Source: Haloarcula sebkhae (GTDB lineage: Archaea > Halobacteriota > Halobacteria > Halobacteriales > Haloarculaceae). Taken from it: 64,000 nucleotides of DNA. The stretch lies in contig NZ_BMPD01000003.1 of NCBI RefSeq assembly GCF_014647415.1, positions 434,001 to 498,000 on the forward strand. Reading direction: 5' to 3'. This document shows positions 33,520 through 42,637 of the stretch, piece after piece (the first letter of the stretch is position 1; every line of letters starts with the position of its first letter). The translations under genes were made by a program, and so were the position numbers. The notes under the pieces were generated by a model that ran no database searches, was not told where the DNA came from, and worked only from the letters and a program-made list of their open reading frames with translations.

Positions 33520-33868
33520 AGTAGAGCTGTTTGAGTTTGTCTTCGTCCAGCGTGCCGTACTCGGTGTAGATGCGGATGATAAGTGCCAGCGCCACGGCGG
33601 TCAGGCTCACCCCGACGACGATAGCGGTCAGGATGAGGACGTGTGGCAGCGGGCTGACGTAGGGGCCCCCGCCCTCCTTGATGATCGGCGGGTTCCCGCC
33701 AGTCCGGAACGCGAGCGTGATGAAAAACAGGAAGATGCCCGTCTGGAAGATATTCATCCCGATGACTTTCTTTACGAGGTTCCGGGACTCGATGAGCATA
33801 TACAGGCCAATACCCAGCAGGAGCATCACCGCGAAGTAGTTGTAGTGTGAGTTCAGCAGTTCAAACAT
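33512..33868 (-). CDS. mnhC: Cation/proton antiporter subunit C (MnhC, NuoK-like)
   Basis: This 118-residue protein has three transmembrane helices and the NuoK/MrpC pattern: GIGLYMLIESRNLVKKVIGMNI, a central GIFLFF and LPHVLILTAIVVGVSLTAVALAL. It shares eight bases with the mnhD gene and one base with mnhB. It is a small membrane subunit that closes one side of the proton channel in the Mrp complex. Confidence 0.93.
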   Translation of the reverse strand: MFELLNSHYNYFAVMLLLGIGLYMLIESRNLVKKVIGMNIFQTGIFLFFITLAFRTGGNPPIIKEGGGPYVSPLPHVLILTAIVVGVSLTAVALALIIRIYTEYGTLDEDKLKQLYYD

Positions 33869-34341
33869 TAGCTCTCATCCTCCGGTGCGTCGACAGCGTG
33901 GCCGAACCCTGCCGCGAGCAGGAAAAAGAGGCCAATGGCAACGCTGGCGACAATGCCACCGATGCCGAGTTCGACAAGCTCGATGCCGTAGGCAGTCGCG
34001 TGTGAGAGGAACTGTTCGTACAAGTGATATTCGAGGAAGTTCCCGCCTAGGAGAATCGTTCCCAGGCCGATTGTCGCGAACGTGAGCACGCCGCCGGACG
34101 CGAGCGTGGCGACGACACGGACATCGAGCCACTCGCGCGCGGCGTCAATCCCGTAGGCGAAGGCAAGCATCATGACGACCGACCCCGCGATGACCCCGCC
34201 CTGGAATCCACCGCCCGGAGAGTCTGCCCCGTGGAACATCACAAACAGGGCGAAGGTGAGGACGAACGGCGCGACGACGCGGACCGTCGTCATGATGATG
34301 GTGCTCTCGACGTAGAGTCCGGTTCGCTCGTCGCTACTCAT
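33868..34341 (-). CDS. mnhB: Cation/proton antiporter subunit B (MnhB domain)
   Basis: This 157-residue protein has four transmembrane helices. It has the MnhB hallmark segments LFVMFHGADSPGGGFQGGVIAG and VELGIGGIVASVAIGLFFLLAAGFG. In bacteria this domain is a separate MrpB or fused to MrpA. The gene follows DUF4040 with a four-base overlap. It is an integral subunit of the antiporter. Confidence 0.92.
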   Translation of the reverse strand: MSSDERTGLYVESTIIMTTVRVVAPFVLTFALFVMFHGADSPGGGFQGGVIAGSVVMMLAFAYGIDAAREWLDVRVVATLASGGVLTFATIGLGTILLGGNFLEYHLYEQFLSHATAYGIELVELGIGGIVASVAIGLFFLLAAGFGHAVDAPEDES

Positions 34342-34889
34342 GCGAACACCTCCTGCCTGAGGACGGTCAGTGCTGCGACCCCGGCCGAGAACACCACGAC
34401 CGCCTCACCCAGCGTATCGAACCCACGGTAGGCCGCGAGCACGGCTGTCACCGCGTTCTTGACCTCCGTGTCCGCGTACGCGTTGTCGATGTAGTACTGC
34501 GTTACCTCGCCGCTGACGACGGGGTTTGGGTGTACCGTCCCGTCCGCCCCGACGGGGGGCAGCGACGGAACCGTCGCAACCATGACGACGACGAACGCGC
34601 CGACCAGCACGACGGTCCGAACGCTGAGCGACTCGAACAGGCCGTTTTCCTGTGGGCGAACGGTGTTTGCCAGCGCCAGGATGAACAGGATCGTCATGAT
34701 GCCGGCCCCGACAGCCGCCTCGGTCAGCCCCACGTCAGGGGCTTCGAGCATCACCCAGATGATGGAGATGCCGAGGCTGTAGGCGGCAAACGCCATCAGT
34801 GACGCCAGCACGTCTCGGAGTACGGCCGCGCCGATAGCACAGCCCAGCACGAACACCAGCAACAGTCCTTCGATGAGCGAGAGCGTCAT
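34338..34889 (-). CDS. DUF4040 (MbhD-type) antiporter subunit
   Basis: This 183-residue protein has about five transmembrane helices. It carries the DUF4040/MbhD motif LMAFAAYSLGISIIWVMLEAPDVGLTEAAVG, in which the acidic DVGLTEAAVG loop is diagnostic. The C-terminal part resembles the MbhE/MrpA end domain (YRGFDTLGEAVVVFSAG). It therefore corresponds to the C-terminal part of bacterial MrpA, split as in archaeal Mrp and membrane-bound hydrogenase modules. It overlaps both neighbours by four bases. Confidence 0.9.
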   Translation of the reverse strand: MTLSLIEGLLLVFVLGCAIGAAVLRDVLASLMAFAAYSLGISIIWVMLEAPDVGLTEAAVGAGIMTILFILALANTVRPQENGLFESLSVRTVVLVGAFVVVMVATVPSLPPVGADGTVHPNPVVSGEVTQYYIDNAYADTEVKNAVTAVLAAYRGFDTLGEAVVVFSAGVAALTVLRQEVFA

Positions 34890-35206
34890 GACTTGCCCTC
34901 CTCATCGCCGGCAGTCCACGGCTCGATACCCTGGTCCTGTGCCGCCCGGGCGATGGCGTGAGCGGCGGTTGGGTTCGTCAGGAACATGAACGTCAGCAGG
35001 AAGACGGCTTTGATTGTCGCGAGGTCGGTCTGAATCGCGAGTGCAGCGGCAGCGATACCGAGAACGGCTCCCAGCGTATCGCTTTTCGACGCTGCGTGAG
35101 CGCGCGTATACACGTCAGGAAGTCGGACAATGCCGATCGAGGCGACGCCAGCGAAGAACGCGCCGACCAGTGCGAGCGCAACGATGCCCCACTCAAGCGG
35201 CGTCAT
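34886..35206 (-). CDS. mnhG: Cation/proton antiporter subunit G (MnhG)
   Basis: This 106-residue protein has three transmembrane helices with the MnhG signature IGIVRLPDVYTRAHAASKSDTLGAVL. It is a small structural subunit of the Mrp complex. It overlaps mnhF by four bases and the DUF4040 gene by four, so translation is coupled throughout. Confidence 0.94.
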   Translation of the reverse strand: MTPLEWGIVALALVGAFFAGVASIGIVRLPDVYTRAHAASKSDTLGAVLGIAAAALAIQTDLATIKAVFLLTFMFLTNPTAAHAIARAAQDQGIEPWTAGDEEGKS

Positions 35207-35478
35207 AGCACACCCCCGTGCTCGACGTTGAACTTCGAGAACGCTATCGAGAGCAGGAAGTTCAGCAGGGCGTACACGAGCGCGATGTCCAGGAACAGCG
35301 GCTTATCGAGCGCGCCGGAGACGAGCGCGATAGCGATGACAGTGTTTGTCCCCATCACGTTGACCGCGATGACCCTGTCGTGGTCCGTCGGCCCGGCGAA
35401 CACGCGGTACAGCGACACGATAGCGAACAGGACGAACGCGCTAGCGATTGCCAGCAGCGCCGCTTCGAACTCAATCAT
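35203..35478 (-). CDS. mnhF: Cation/proton antiporter subunit F (MnhF)
   Basis: The ATG giving MIEFEAALLAIASAF yields 91 residues and three transmembrane helices with the MnhF motif LYRVFAGPTDHDRVIAVNVM. A longer frame upstream only overlaps the MnhE gene in another frame and was rejected. The start overlaps the end of mnhE by eight bases. It is a core Mrp subunit. Confidence 0.93.
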   Translation of the reverse strand: MIEFEAALLAIASAFVLFAIVSLYRVFAGPTDHDRVIAVNVMGTNTVIAIALVSGALDKPLFLDIALVYALLNFLLSIAFSKFNVEHGGVL

Positions 35479-36562
35479 CGTCAGCCACCTCCGGATCGCT
35501 GATATCGCCTTCGACCGTGCCGTCGTCGTCTCCCTGCCCCCGTTCGCGCGGCGAAGGGATCGCCGCGGCCTCCCGGCCGTAGAAGACGAACCGGACGGCC
35601 CGTTCGAGGCCACCGTCGAACAGGTCTTCGCGCGCACTACCAGTGAGTGAATGGATATCGAACGCCCGCTCGGAGACGCTGACGGTGAGCGTCCCGGGCG
35701 TCAGCGTGATGCTGTTTGCCAGCGTCGTCACCGCTCCGTCACCCCAGATGGCGGCCTCCAGTTCGACCATCTTCGGGTCGATTGGCAGCGACGGGTGCAA
35801 GACGACGTAGGCGATTTCGAGGTTGGCGATGGCGATTTCCTTGAGCAGATACGGGACGTACATCGCGAACCGAGCGACCTGTCTCGGAATCCGAGTCAGC
35901 GACGGCTGGCGACTGAACGCGATCGGTGCAAGCAACGCCGTGACGATCGTCGCGGTTATCGCGCCAGTGAGGAAATCAAGCGGTTTGTACGAACTCAACA
36001 GCAAATAAAACAGATACGACGCTCCGAAAATGGCGAGATACTTCGGAAGCGTCGCGGCGCGAGCGAGCGCGGTCGACCGTGCCGGTCGTTCGACGGGTGC
36101 GGTCTCGACCTCGATATCGCCCCGGACGAGTTCGACTTCGAGCGGCCGAAGCATCGGCGTCGTGCCGCCCGGATTGAACTCCGGATCGAGGACGACCCGT
36201 TCGATGCTGTGTTCGTCGGCGTAGGCCAGGATCGCGTCGGCGTAATCACCGGGGCTGAACAGGTAGCGGTCGGCACCGATAACGCCCAACTCGATGTCGA
36301 GGTTCGACGGCGGGTCAGCACCCAGATCTTCGTCAAGCCAGACTTCGATACGGTCGAGCAGGTCCTTGGCCTGGCCGAGTTCCGTCTGCGCGTCGGGGTC
36401 GACGGCGCGCGTGCTTGCGACGGCGACGAGGTGCAACGACACCTGTTGCTGTCCCTCTCTGGCCGCCGATTCGGCCTGTTCAATGGCGTAGGCAACGGTG
36501 TTACGGACCGTCACCGAATCGGCTACTGGCACGAGCAGGCGACGGGGTGGTAGTACAGTCAC
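35471..36562 (-). CDS. Usp-like domain fused to antiporter subunit E (MnhE)
   Basis: The 363-residue product joins two parts. Residues about 6-150 form a universal-stress-protein-like alpha/beta domain (RRLLVPVADSVTVRNTVAYAI, VVLDPEFNPGG), although the ATP loop is not conserved. Residues about 165-330 form the MnhE domain with two helices and TLANSITLTPGTLTVSV. The tail is acidic and Gly/Asp-rich. It is the first gene of the Mrp operon. The fusion suggests regulation of the antiporter by a nucleotide or stress signal, which is inference. Typical MnhE proteins are only about 160 residues. Confidence 0.9.
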   Translation of the reverse strand: MTVLPPRRLLVPVADSVTVRNTVAYAIEQAESAAREGQQQVSLHLVAVASTRAVDPDAQTELGQAKDLLDRIEVWLDEDLGADPPSNLDIELGVIGADRYLFSPGDYADAILAYADEHSIERVVLDPEFNPGGTTPMLRPLEVELVRGDIEVETAPVERPARSTALARAATLPKYLAIFGASYLFYLLLSSYKPLDFLTGAITATIVTALLAPIAFSRQPSLTRIPRQVARFAMYVPYLLKEIAIANLEIAYVVLHPSLPIDPKMVELEAAIWGDGAVTTLANSITLTPGTLTVSVSERAFDIHSLTGSAREDLFDGGLERAVRFVFYGREAAAIPSPRERGQGDDDGTVEGDISDPEVADDD

Positions 36563-36665
36563 AGTCTCTGTTTAGAAACTCCAAATAGCGGTTCGTCGGG
36601 CAGTACTATCGTTATCGGACCGGAGCAACGGAACACGCAAAACTATTTCGTAATCGGTTACGCGG

Positions 36666-37832
36666 TCAGCCACGACTGGACAGATGGTCACCGAGTTCGT
36701 CGGCGACACGAGCGCCCAGCCCTTCCTTTTCCCCGGCGTACTCTGTGGCCGTGTCCGCGTCGACAAGCAGGGCGCGCGTCTTGTCGGCCCCCATCACGCT
36801 CGCGTCGTTGGCGACCACGAAAGCCAGCCCGGCCCGCTCGCGGATCTCGCGGGCACGTTCGACTAACGTCTCGTCGTCGCCCGCTGTTTCGACCTTGAAC
36901 CCGACGATAGGGAGGTCGGGGTGGTCTGACCGAACGGTGTCGATGAGCTTCGGCGTCGGCTGTAGCGTCAGTGTCAGCTCCGCCTGCCCGCTCTTGATCT
37001 TCTCAGGTGCTTGCTCGACGGTGTAATCCGAGATGGCGGCTGCCGAGACCAGCGCATCGGCCGAGTCGGCGACCTGACGGACGGCCTCAGTCATCTCCGC
37101 AGCAGATTCGACCGGCTCGACGGTCGCGTAGGGAACCTCCGGCCCGTCGTGAACGAGTGTCACGTCGGCCCCGCGGGCGTAGCAGGCCCGCGCGACTGCC
37201 CGGCCAGTCCGCCCCGAGGAGCGGTTCGAGAGCGTCCGCACGGGGTCGACCGATTCCGTCGTCGCACCTGCAGTCACGACGACGTGCTCGCCTGCAAGCG
37301 GTCGGTCCCCTGCGGCCCGGGCGGTCGCTGTGACGATAGCCTCCTCGGTCGCGATCTTGGCTTTCCCTTCCTCGATTCGCGGGTCCACGAACTCGACGCC
37401 CCAGGACTCGACGCGGTCGATAGCGTCCAGCACGCCAGGGTGGTCGTACATCGGCTCGTGCATCGCCGGGGCGACGACGACCGGGACGTCAGCGCCGAGG
37501 GCGGTCGTCACGCACGTCGTTACGGGCGTATCGTCGATTGCTGCGGCGACCTTGCCGACGGTGTTTGCCGTCGCTGGCGCGAGCAAGAGCACGTCGCCCC
37601 AGCCCGAGCGCCCGCAGAGGTCGACGTGCTCGACACTGCCCGTGATTTCGGTAATCACCTCGTTGTCTGTCGCGAACTCGAGCGCCCATGGGTGGATGAT
37701 ACCTGTCGCGCTGTCGGTCATCACGGCCCGGACGGACGCCCCCTGTCGTCGGAGTTCGTGTGCGAGCTCCACCGTCTTGACGGCCGCGATAGACCCAGAC
37801 ACCCCCAGAACGACGTTGACTCCGGTCAACAT
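36666..37832 (-). CDS. coaBC: Bifunctional phosphopantothenoylcysteine decarboxylase / phosphopantothenate-cysteine ligase
   Basis: This 388-residue fusion is typical CoaBC. The N-terminal flavoprotein decarboxylase half shows VLGVSGSIAAVKTVELAHEL, LLAPATANTVGK and PAMHEPMYDHP. The C-terminal ligase half (from about residue 185) shows VVVTAGATTESVDPVRTLSNRSSGRTG and KIKSGQAELTLTLQPTPKL. It carries out two steps of coenzyme A synthesis from phosphopantothenate. As in other archaea, the decarboxylase motif has PAMH where bacteria have PAMN. It is a single gene downstream of the Mrp operon's first gene. Confidence 0.95.
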   Translation of the reverse strand: MLTGVNVVLGVSGSIAAVKTVELAHELRRQGASVRAVMTDSATGIIHPWALEFATDNEVITEITGSVEHVDLCGRSGWGDVLLLAPATANTVGKVAAAIDDTPVTTCVTTALGADVPVVVAPAMHEPMYDHPGVLDAIDRVESWGVEFVDPRIEEGKAKIATEEAIVTATARAAGDRPLAGEHVVVTAGATTESVDPVRTLSNRSSGRTGRAVARACYARGADVTLVHDGPEVPYATVEPVESAAEMTEAVRQVADSADALVSAAAISDYTVEQAPEKIKSGQAELTLTLQPTPKLIDTVRSDHPDLPIVGFKVETAGDDETLVERAREIRERAGLAFVVANDASVMGADKTRALLVDADTATEYAGEKEGLGARVADELGDHLSSRG

Positions 37833-37882
37833 ACCTGCCGGTTCGCGGCGCGGGGGTAAAAGTCCCTGTCTCCCCGGCGGAA

Positions 37883-39448
37883 CTAGTCGCTGTCGTTGGC
37901 GGGCCGCTCGCTCCGCTTGCCGCTCCTGTCACTGCTGGTACGTGGCCCGCCGTCGTGTGCGTTCAGTGCGAGGGTGAACGCGGCTATCGCCAGCAGAACC
38001 AGCCCGAGCGCGACCACTGAACTGAGCGAGAGGCCGGTCGCCGTGGCCGGAACTGCGACCGGGATGAGCACGTACCGAACGAGTAACACGAGGAGGATCG
38101 CTCCGATGAGGACGGCCGCAGTTCCGGTGACGTGGACGAACTCGCTGTCGGTCGTCTCGGCGTCACGTCCCAGTTGCTGCCCGATGCTGCTGGCGTGCGC
38201 GCCGGCGTCCCAGACCAGCAGCGCCGCCGCACTCCCAACGAGGACGAGTATCGGTGCGAGTCCGCGCTCCGCTCCGAGCAGCGTCATGAGGAACAGGAGC
38301 CCGCTCCCGGCCGCGAATCCCGCCACACGTCTGGACAGCAACTCCGCCCCGACTAGCTCGGAAAACAGCGTGACGAGTCCGCGGAGGACGACGATCGAAA
38401 TGAGGACGCCGAGAAGCAACACAGTAGCCGAGCCATAGTGACCGGCCCCGGCATACGTGGGCGCTACTCGCCGGGTCACGCCAGCGGCTGTGAGGATTAG
38501 CGCGCCCAGCAGCAGTCCCACAGGAGCTATGATACTGCCGGTCTGCCGCGCCAGCGACCGTCCGGGGTCGTCCCCCAGCCACTGTCGCAGCCACTGCCGG
38601 AGCCGTTCGACGATGAGGACACTCAATAACGGCACGAGTCCGGCCGCAAGGACGAGATGGAGCGGGCCACTGAGGGCAACCCGTAGCGCCGACCCGAGTA
38701 CCGGGAGGCTATCGAGGAAGCGGTCGAACAGGCTCTGTGCTGTCGGGGCAAACGCCACGAGCGACTGCAGGCCAACGGCGGCTTTGACGTAGCGGTCGAT
38801 GTCCCACCAGCCTGTCCCCAGCCAGTCCAGCCGCCCGAGCGCCCGGTCGGTCGTCGCTGTGGGTTCCGGAATCCACGACTCCAGCGTCTTCGTGGTTTTG
38901 TCCAGCAACAACAGGGCGAGAAGGACTCCGGCCTGTAGCGTCACGAAGCCCACCAACGGATGGACCGAGAAGCCGGCGACGACACGGATGAGCACCCAGG
39001 GCAGCCTGACGGCAGCGGCGACGGCACAGACGATTGTGACGCCGATGCCGACTGCCAGTACCACGAAACTCTCGTCGAGCATTGCCGTGAGTTCGTCCGT
39101 CGCGTCGGTCGGCGGCACCAGTCCGCTACTCGCGTCGATGACGACGAGTGTAGCGGCCAGCGGGAACCCGAGCGCCATGACAAGCGACCAGTAGTCAGTC
39201 GCCAGCAGCGCGGTTCCACAGAACACGCCCGCACCGATGACGATGGCGACGCTACCGCCAGCGATGCGCTCGTGGGCATCGCTGCGGAGCGCCCAGGCCC
39301 CAGCTGCGATACAGAGCCCGCCGACGAAGCCGGCCAGCACTGGCATCGGGTCCACGACAGCGACAGCGAGAACGAGCGAGGCGAGCACCGCGATCGTTCC
39401 GGCCAGCGCCGCGCTCGATGTCGCCGGTCGACTGTCGAGGTCCGTCAT
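37883..39448 (-). CDS. Large membrane protein of the DUF58 cluster (DUF7519-like)
   Basis: This protein of about 521 residues has roughly 12 transmembrane helices in two groups joined by loops (DKTTKTLESWIPEPTATT near the middle). The ATG overlaps the stop of the DUF58 gene (ATGA), so translation is coupled. A charged tail (DGGPRTSSDRSGKR) ends the protein. I recall the family as DUF7519, which accompanies DUF58 genes in haloarchaea. Its role is unknown; it could be the membrane platform or transporter of the cluster. Confidence 0.8.
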   Translation of the reverse strand: MTDLDSRPATSSAALAGTIAVLASLVLAVAVVDPMPVLAGFVGGLCIAAGAWALRSDAHERIAGGSVAIVIGAGVFCGTALLATDYWSLVMALGFPLAATLVVIDASSGLVPPTDATDELTAMLDESFVVLAVGIGVTIVCAVAAAVRLPWVLIRVVAGFSVHPLVGFVTLQAGVLLALLLLDKTTKTLESWIPEPTATTDRALGRLDWLGTGWWDIDRYVKAAVGLQSLVAFAPTAQSLFDRFLDSLPVLGSALRVALSGPLHLVLAAGLVPLLSVLIVERLRQWLRQWLGDDPGRSLARQTGSIIAPVGLLLGALILTAAGVTRRVAPTYAGAGHYGSATVLLLGVLISIVVLRGLVTLFSELVGAELLSRRVAGFAAGSGLLFLMTLLGAERGLAPILVLVGSAAALLVWDAGAHASSIGQQLGRDAETTDSEFVHVTGTAAVLIGAILLVLLVRYVLIPVAVPATATGLSLSSVVALGLVLLAIAAFTLALNAHDGGPRTSSDRSGKRSERPANDSD

Positions 39449-40758
39449 GCCCACCGCTCCGTGGCGCGAATGAGGGCTTTCGCGAGCGGTTCCGCGGGCG
39501 TCCAGTCGACGACTCGGACCGTCCCTCGAAGGCTGTCGAGGCGAGCTGTTCGGTCGATTCGCTCGACGGTACTGCCCGGACTGTCATCGGTTGTCATATC
39601 CGGACTGATGACTGTGACAGCGTGTCCGTACGCGGCGAGCCGTTTCGCCGCATCTACCGCCCGGTCGTCGAGCAAGGGCGTGCAGAACACGACCTGTGAC
39701 TCGCTCGGTATCGAGCGGTCGAGCGTCGCCACCGCGTCGCCGCCGTCGGCGATGCCGTACCGGTCTCCCATCTCGGTCGGTGACTGCATTCGCCGGGTTC
39801 GGGTGTTAAGGTCGAGTAGCGATGAATCACGGTTCTCCGACGACCCACTCACAACCCCTTCCAGAAACGCCTCCAATCGCTGTTCCTGTGCTCGATTGGC
39901 CGACGGCTGCAGCGTCTCGCAACTGTCGTAGACTGCAGCACCCACGCGGTTGTCCATGTCCAGCAGCGCCGAGCCGACCTGCTGGGCCGCGTAGGTACAG
40001 AACTGGACGGCGGTAGGCGCGCCTGCGTTGCCCGCAACGGTGTGTCTCGAATCCACCAGCGTGGTGACGGTGGCCGCTCGCGTCTCCTTGAATTCGACAG
40101 TCGCTAGCTCGTTCGTCTTCGCGAGGCGGTTCCAGTCGACGCGACTCATCGGGTCCGAAGACTGGTGTTCACGGATGGCGTAGAAGGCAAGCCCGTTCCC
40201 GCCGGCGTCTGTCGGGATACGCCCGGACTGGGAGAGCGTCTGGCCCGAGAGCGGGACCGTGTCCACACTGGCACTGCACGACACCGTCGTCTCGACGGTG
40301 ACCTGCTCGGCGAACTCGACGGTCCCAGTCAGGTTCCGGCAGACCACGGCCACGCCGGTGAATGCGTGGTCACCGCGCCGGGATTCGACGGTGTAGGTAA
40401 CCGAATCCGACGTTCCGGCTTCGAGGTGGGTCCCGAATCGTGGGGACCCGTCGACGACTTCCAGCCGCTCCGGGACGCCGTCGAGGACGCGAACGTCGGG
40501 CAGGGTCGCGTCCCCGTCGTTCGTGAGCGTCAGCGTCACTGTCACCTCCGAGCCGGGGAGCGGGTCGGCCGGTTCGACGTGGCGCTCGACCGTGAGCGTC
40601 GGTTCGGGGTCGCCGATGGCCGCCTGATAGGCCGCATACACCAGCGCCACCGCCGCGACCATGAACACCGTCGGGTTTCCGGTGACGATGCCGGCCCCGC
40701 CAGCCACCAGTGCGGCCGAGACGCCGACGTTGCGCTGGGTCGTCTCGCGCGTGCTCAC
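39445..40758 (-). CDS. DUF58 domain protein
   Basis: This 437-residue protein has two N-terminal transmembrane helices and a domain with the repeated extracellular CARDB-like region (TVTLTLTNDGDATLPDVRV). The DUF58 core follows, with REHQSSDPMSRVDWNRLAKTNELATVEFKE. It starts at a GTG overlapping the previous gene's stop. DUF58 proteins usually pair with a MoxR AAA+ ATPase and von Willebrand A-like proteins in metal or folding control, but no MoxR gene is in this window. Function unproven. Confidence 0.9.
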   Translation of the reverse strand: MSTRETTQRNVGVSAALVAGGAGIVTGNPTVFMVAAVALVYAAYQAAIGDPEPTLTVERHVEPADPLPGSEVTVTLTLTNDGDATLPDVRVLDGVPERLEVVDGSPRFGTHLEAGTSDSVTYTVESRRGDHAFTGVAVVCRNLTGTVEFAEQVTVETTVSCSASVDTVPLSGQTLSQSGRIPTDAGGNGLAFYAIREHQSSDPMSRVDWNRLAKTNELATVEFKETRAATVTTLVDSRHTVAGNAGAPTAVQFCTYAAQQVGSALLDMDNRVGAAVYDSCETLQPSANRAQEQRLEAFLEGVVSGSSENRDSSLLDLNTRTRRMQSPTEMGDRYGIADGGDAVATLDRSIPSESQVVFCTPLLDDRAVDAAKRLAAYGHAVTVISPDMTTDDSPGSTVERIDRTARLDSLRGTVRVVDWTPAEPLAKALIRATERWA

Positions 40759-41501
40759 GCGCGGTCACCCCGCTGAAGCCGTCGTATCTCGGCCGTCGCC
40801 GCCTCGACCTTCCGGTCGAACCCCTCACCGCTGGCCCAGTCCCGGAGCTGCATCTCGATTGGCGGATCGGGCGCGTCCGGGCCACCGAGGAAGGCAATCG
40901 CTCGGCGGTCGTCCGTCCACGACCCAGTGCGGACTTCTTGGGCTGCTGCCTCTGTCGACATATCCGCCGTTTCGACAAGCATCTGTCGCGCGGCCTCACG
41001 GAGCCTGTTCCTGATTTCCGACGCATAGCTCGCTTCGAGGCCGTTGTACGGGTCGACCTGCCCATCGATTTTTGTGAACAACTCGTCGATGTCGTCGCCA
41101 ACCAGCTCGCCGGATTCCGACGGTATCGCTTCCGGCTCCAGTAGCTCATCGAGCAGTTCCGACGACTCGTCGCTTTCGTCGGCATGATACGGGTCACGCG
41201 GCTGTCTCCCTTTTATCGGCGGCAGCGTCGAATCCTCTGTCCGGACAACGGTGTACAGGCCGAAAAGGCCGATTACGACAGCACCGATGCTTGCCCCGAG
41301 TTGGAGCCGTCTGGCCGTTCCGCTACCAACGTCCGGAAGCACCGAGGGGAAGGTGACGACGAACACCGCCCCGGCAAGCGCGGCGAGTCCCAACAGGGTG
41401 TACCGGACGAATCTGCGCCCTGGTGTCGGCCGTTCGACACTGACGTCGATGGTCGCCCGAGCAGTTTCCCCCTGCCCATTCCGAGACTCCGCGTCGCTCA
41501 T
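40755..41501 (-). CDS. Membrane protein of the DUF58 cluster (DUF7269-like)
   Basis: This is a 248-residue protein. It has two central transmembrane helices (about residues 33-55 and 65-85) and a soluble C-terminal helical region with RNRLREAARQMLVETADM and RSG-type charged clusters. The start ATG shares a base with the preceding stop codon (TGATG). I recall a haloarchaeal family DUF7269 in this position but cannot confirm it. It presumably couples the DUF4129 and DUF58 proteins. Confidence 0.75.
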   Translation of the reverse strand: MSDAESRNGQGETARATIDVSVERPTPGRRFVRYTLLGLAALAGAVFVVTFPSVLPDVGSGTARRLQLGASIGAVVIGLFGLYTVVRTEDSTLPPIKGRQPRDPYHADESDESSELLDELLEPEAIPSESGELVGDDIDELFTKIDGQVDPYNGLEASYASEIRNRLREAARQMLVETADMSTEAAAQEVRTGSWTDDRRAIAFLGGPDAPDPPIEMQLRDWASGEGFDRKVEAATAEIRRLQRGDRA

Positions 41502-42613
41502 CAATCCTCACCTCTTCCAAGCAGCCTTTTGAGGGCGGTCCGAGCCGATTCTGCCCGGTCGCCGGTCGCCGGCCGCCCGCCGTATTCGACCTCCCGAAAG
41601 AGGGTTGTTAGCCGGCGGACGGGCTCGGCTGGCAGCCCGCTGTCGATAGCCCGGCGAGCGTACTCTCCGGGCGTCGCTGTCTCGGGATCTGATACAGACA
41701 CACGGTCAGCCAGCAGCGCCCAGGCCTCCTGCACCGACAGTGAACCGATGTCCGGCCCGTCGTCCGCCTCTGCCGTCGATTCGGTGGCCGCTGGCTGGCT
41801 GGACTCTGCGTCCGATGAGCCAAACAGCGACGGGCTGTCGACGCCACTTCGAACTGAAGCAAGGAGGCCGCCGCTCCCACCGAAGCCGCTGAGGGCTTTG
41901 AACGGCGCGACTGAGAGCGACCCGAGCGCACTCGGCAGGCCGGCGGCTCCCCGGAGAGACATCGTGCCGACCGATCCGATTCCAGTTGTCAATCCAGTCA
42001 AGATACCGCCGGAGACGGAAGTGATACCGGCCCCGACTCGCGCGAGCGCCGATGACCCCGAGAGCAGCGCGGCGGTCGTTACCTTTGGAATCCGGCCGAT
42101 AGTCCGCCCCACCGCGCCGTTCGAAACCGCCGAGACGACTGTTCCGACCAGTGTATCCAGAATCGGGGGCAGGGGGAGCCAAGTGCCTGCCGACCCGTCT
42201 CCCTCCGCGTTTGATGCGGCTCGAATGACACTGACTGCGACGACGCCGAACCCGCCGATCAGCGCCAGCCCGAACAGTTTCACCAGCACGGGGGACCCAC
42301 TGTCTTCGCTCTCGCCAGCTGCTGGCGTTTCTGTCGCCGTCTCCGTCGGTGTTGGCGTCGCTGTCGCCGCTTGCTCATCGCTCGTCGACCGCGGCGTCGT
42401 CTCCGCCCCATCGCTCGTCGCTACCGGTGTCGGCTCACCGTCGACATCGTCAGGCGCTGTTCCGTCGGGTGTGGTCGGCTCGCTTGCTCGGCTGTCGAGG
42501 GGGCCGCTCGACTCGAACCCGACGCCGAGTGCGCCAGGAAACAGCGCCGTGCCGAACAGGACAGCGACCGCACAGAGGAGGGTGAGGGCGGCACGTACCA
42601 GCTTTGTTGACAC
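41501..42613 (-). CDS. DUF4129 domain membrane protein
   Basis: The GTG giving a protein that starts MSTKLVRAALTLLCAV was selected because a TATA-like box (gtatttac on this strand) lies 25-32 bases upstream; another GTG 14 codons earlier overlaps that box. The product is about 370 residues: a signal/anchor helix, a Thr/Ser-rich low-complexity linker (about 45-95), a second helix group and a C-terminal DUF4129 domain with YARRAIDSGLP and FREVEYGGRP. DUF4129 is often fused to or next to transglutaminase-like and DUF58 genes. This is the first gene of the four-gene unit. Confidence 0.85.
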   Translation of the reverse strand: MSTKLVRAALTLLCAVAVLFGTALFPGALGVGFESSGPLDSRASEPTTPDGTAPDDVDGEPTPVATSDGAETTPRSTSDEQAATATPTPTETATETPAAGESEDSGSPVLVKLFGLALIGGFGVVAVSVIRAASNAEGDGSAGTWLPLPPILDTLVGTVVSAVSNGAVGRTIGRIPKVTTAALLSGSSALARVGAGITSVSGGILTGLTTGIGSVGTMSLRGAAGLPSALGSLSVAPFKALSGFGGSGGLLASVRSGVDSPSLFGSSDAESSQPAATESTAEADDGPDIGSLSVQEAWALLADRVSVSDPETATPGEYARRAIDSGLPAEPVRRLTTLFREVEYGGRPATGDRAESARTALKRLLGRGED

Positions 42614-42637
42614 TACGGGAGCGTTTCCGGCGGCAGA

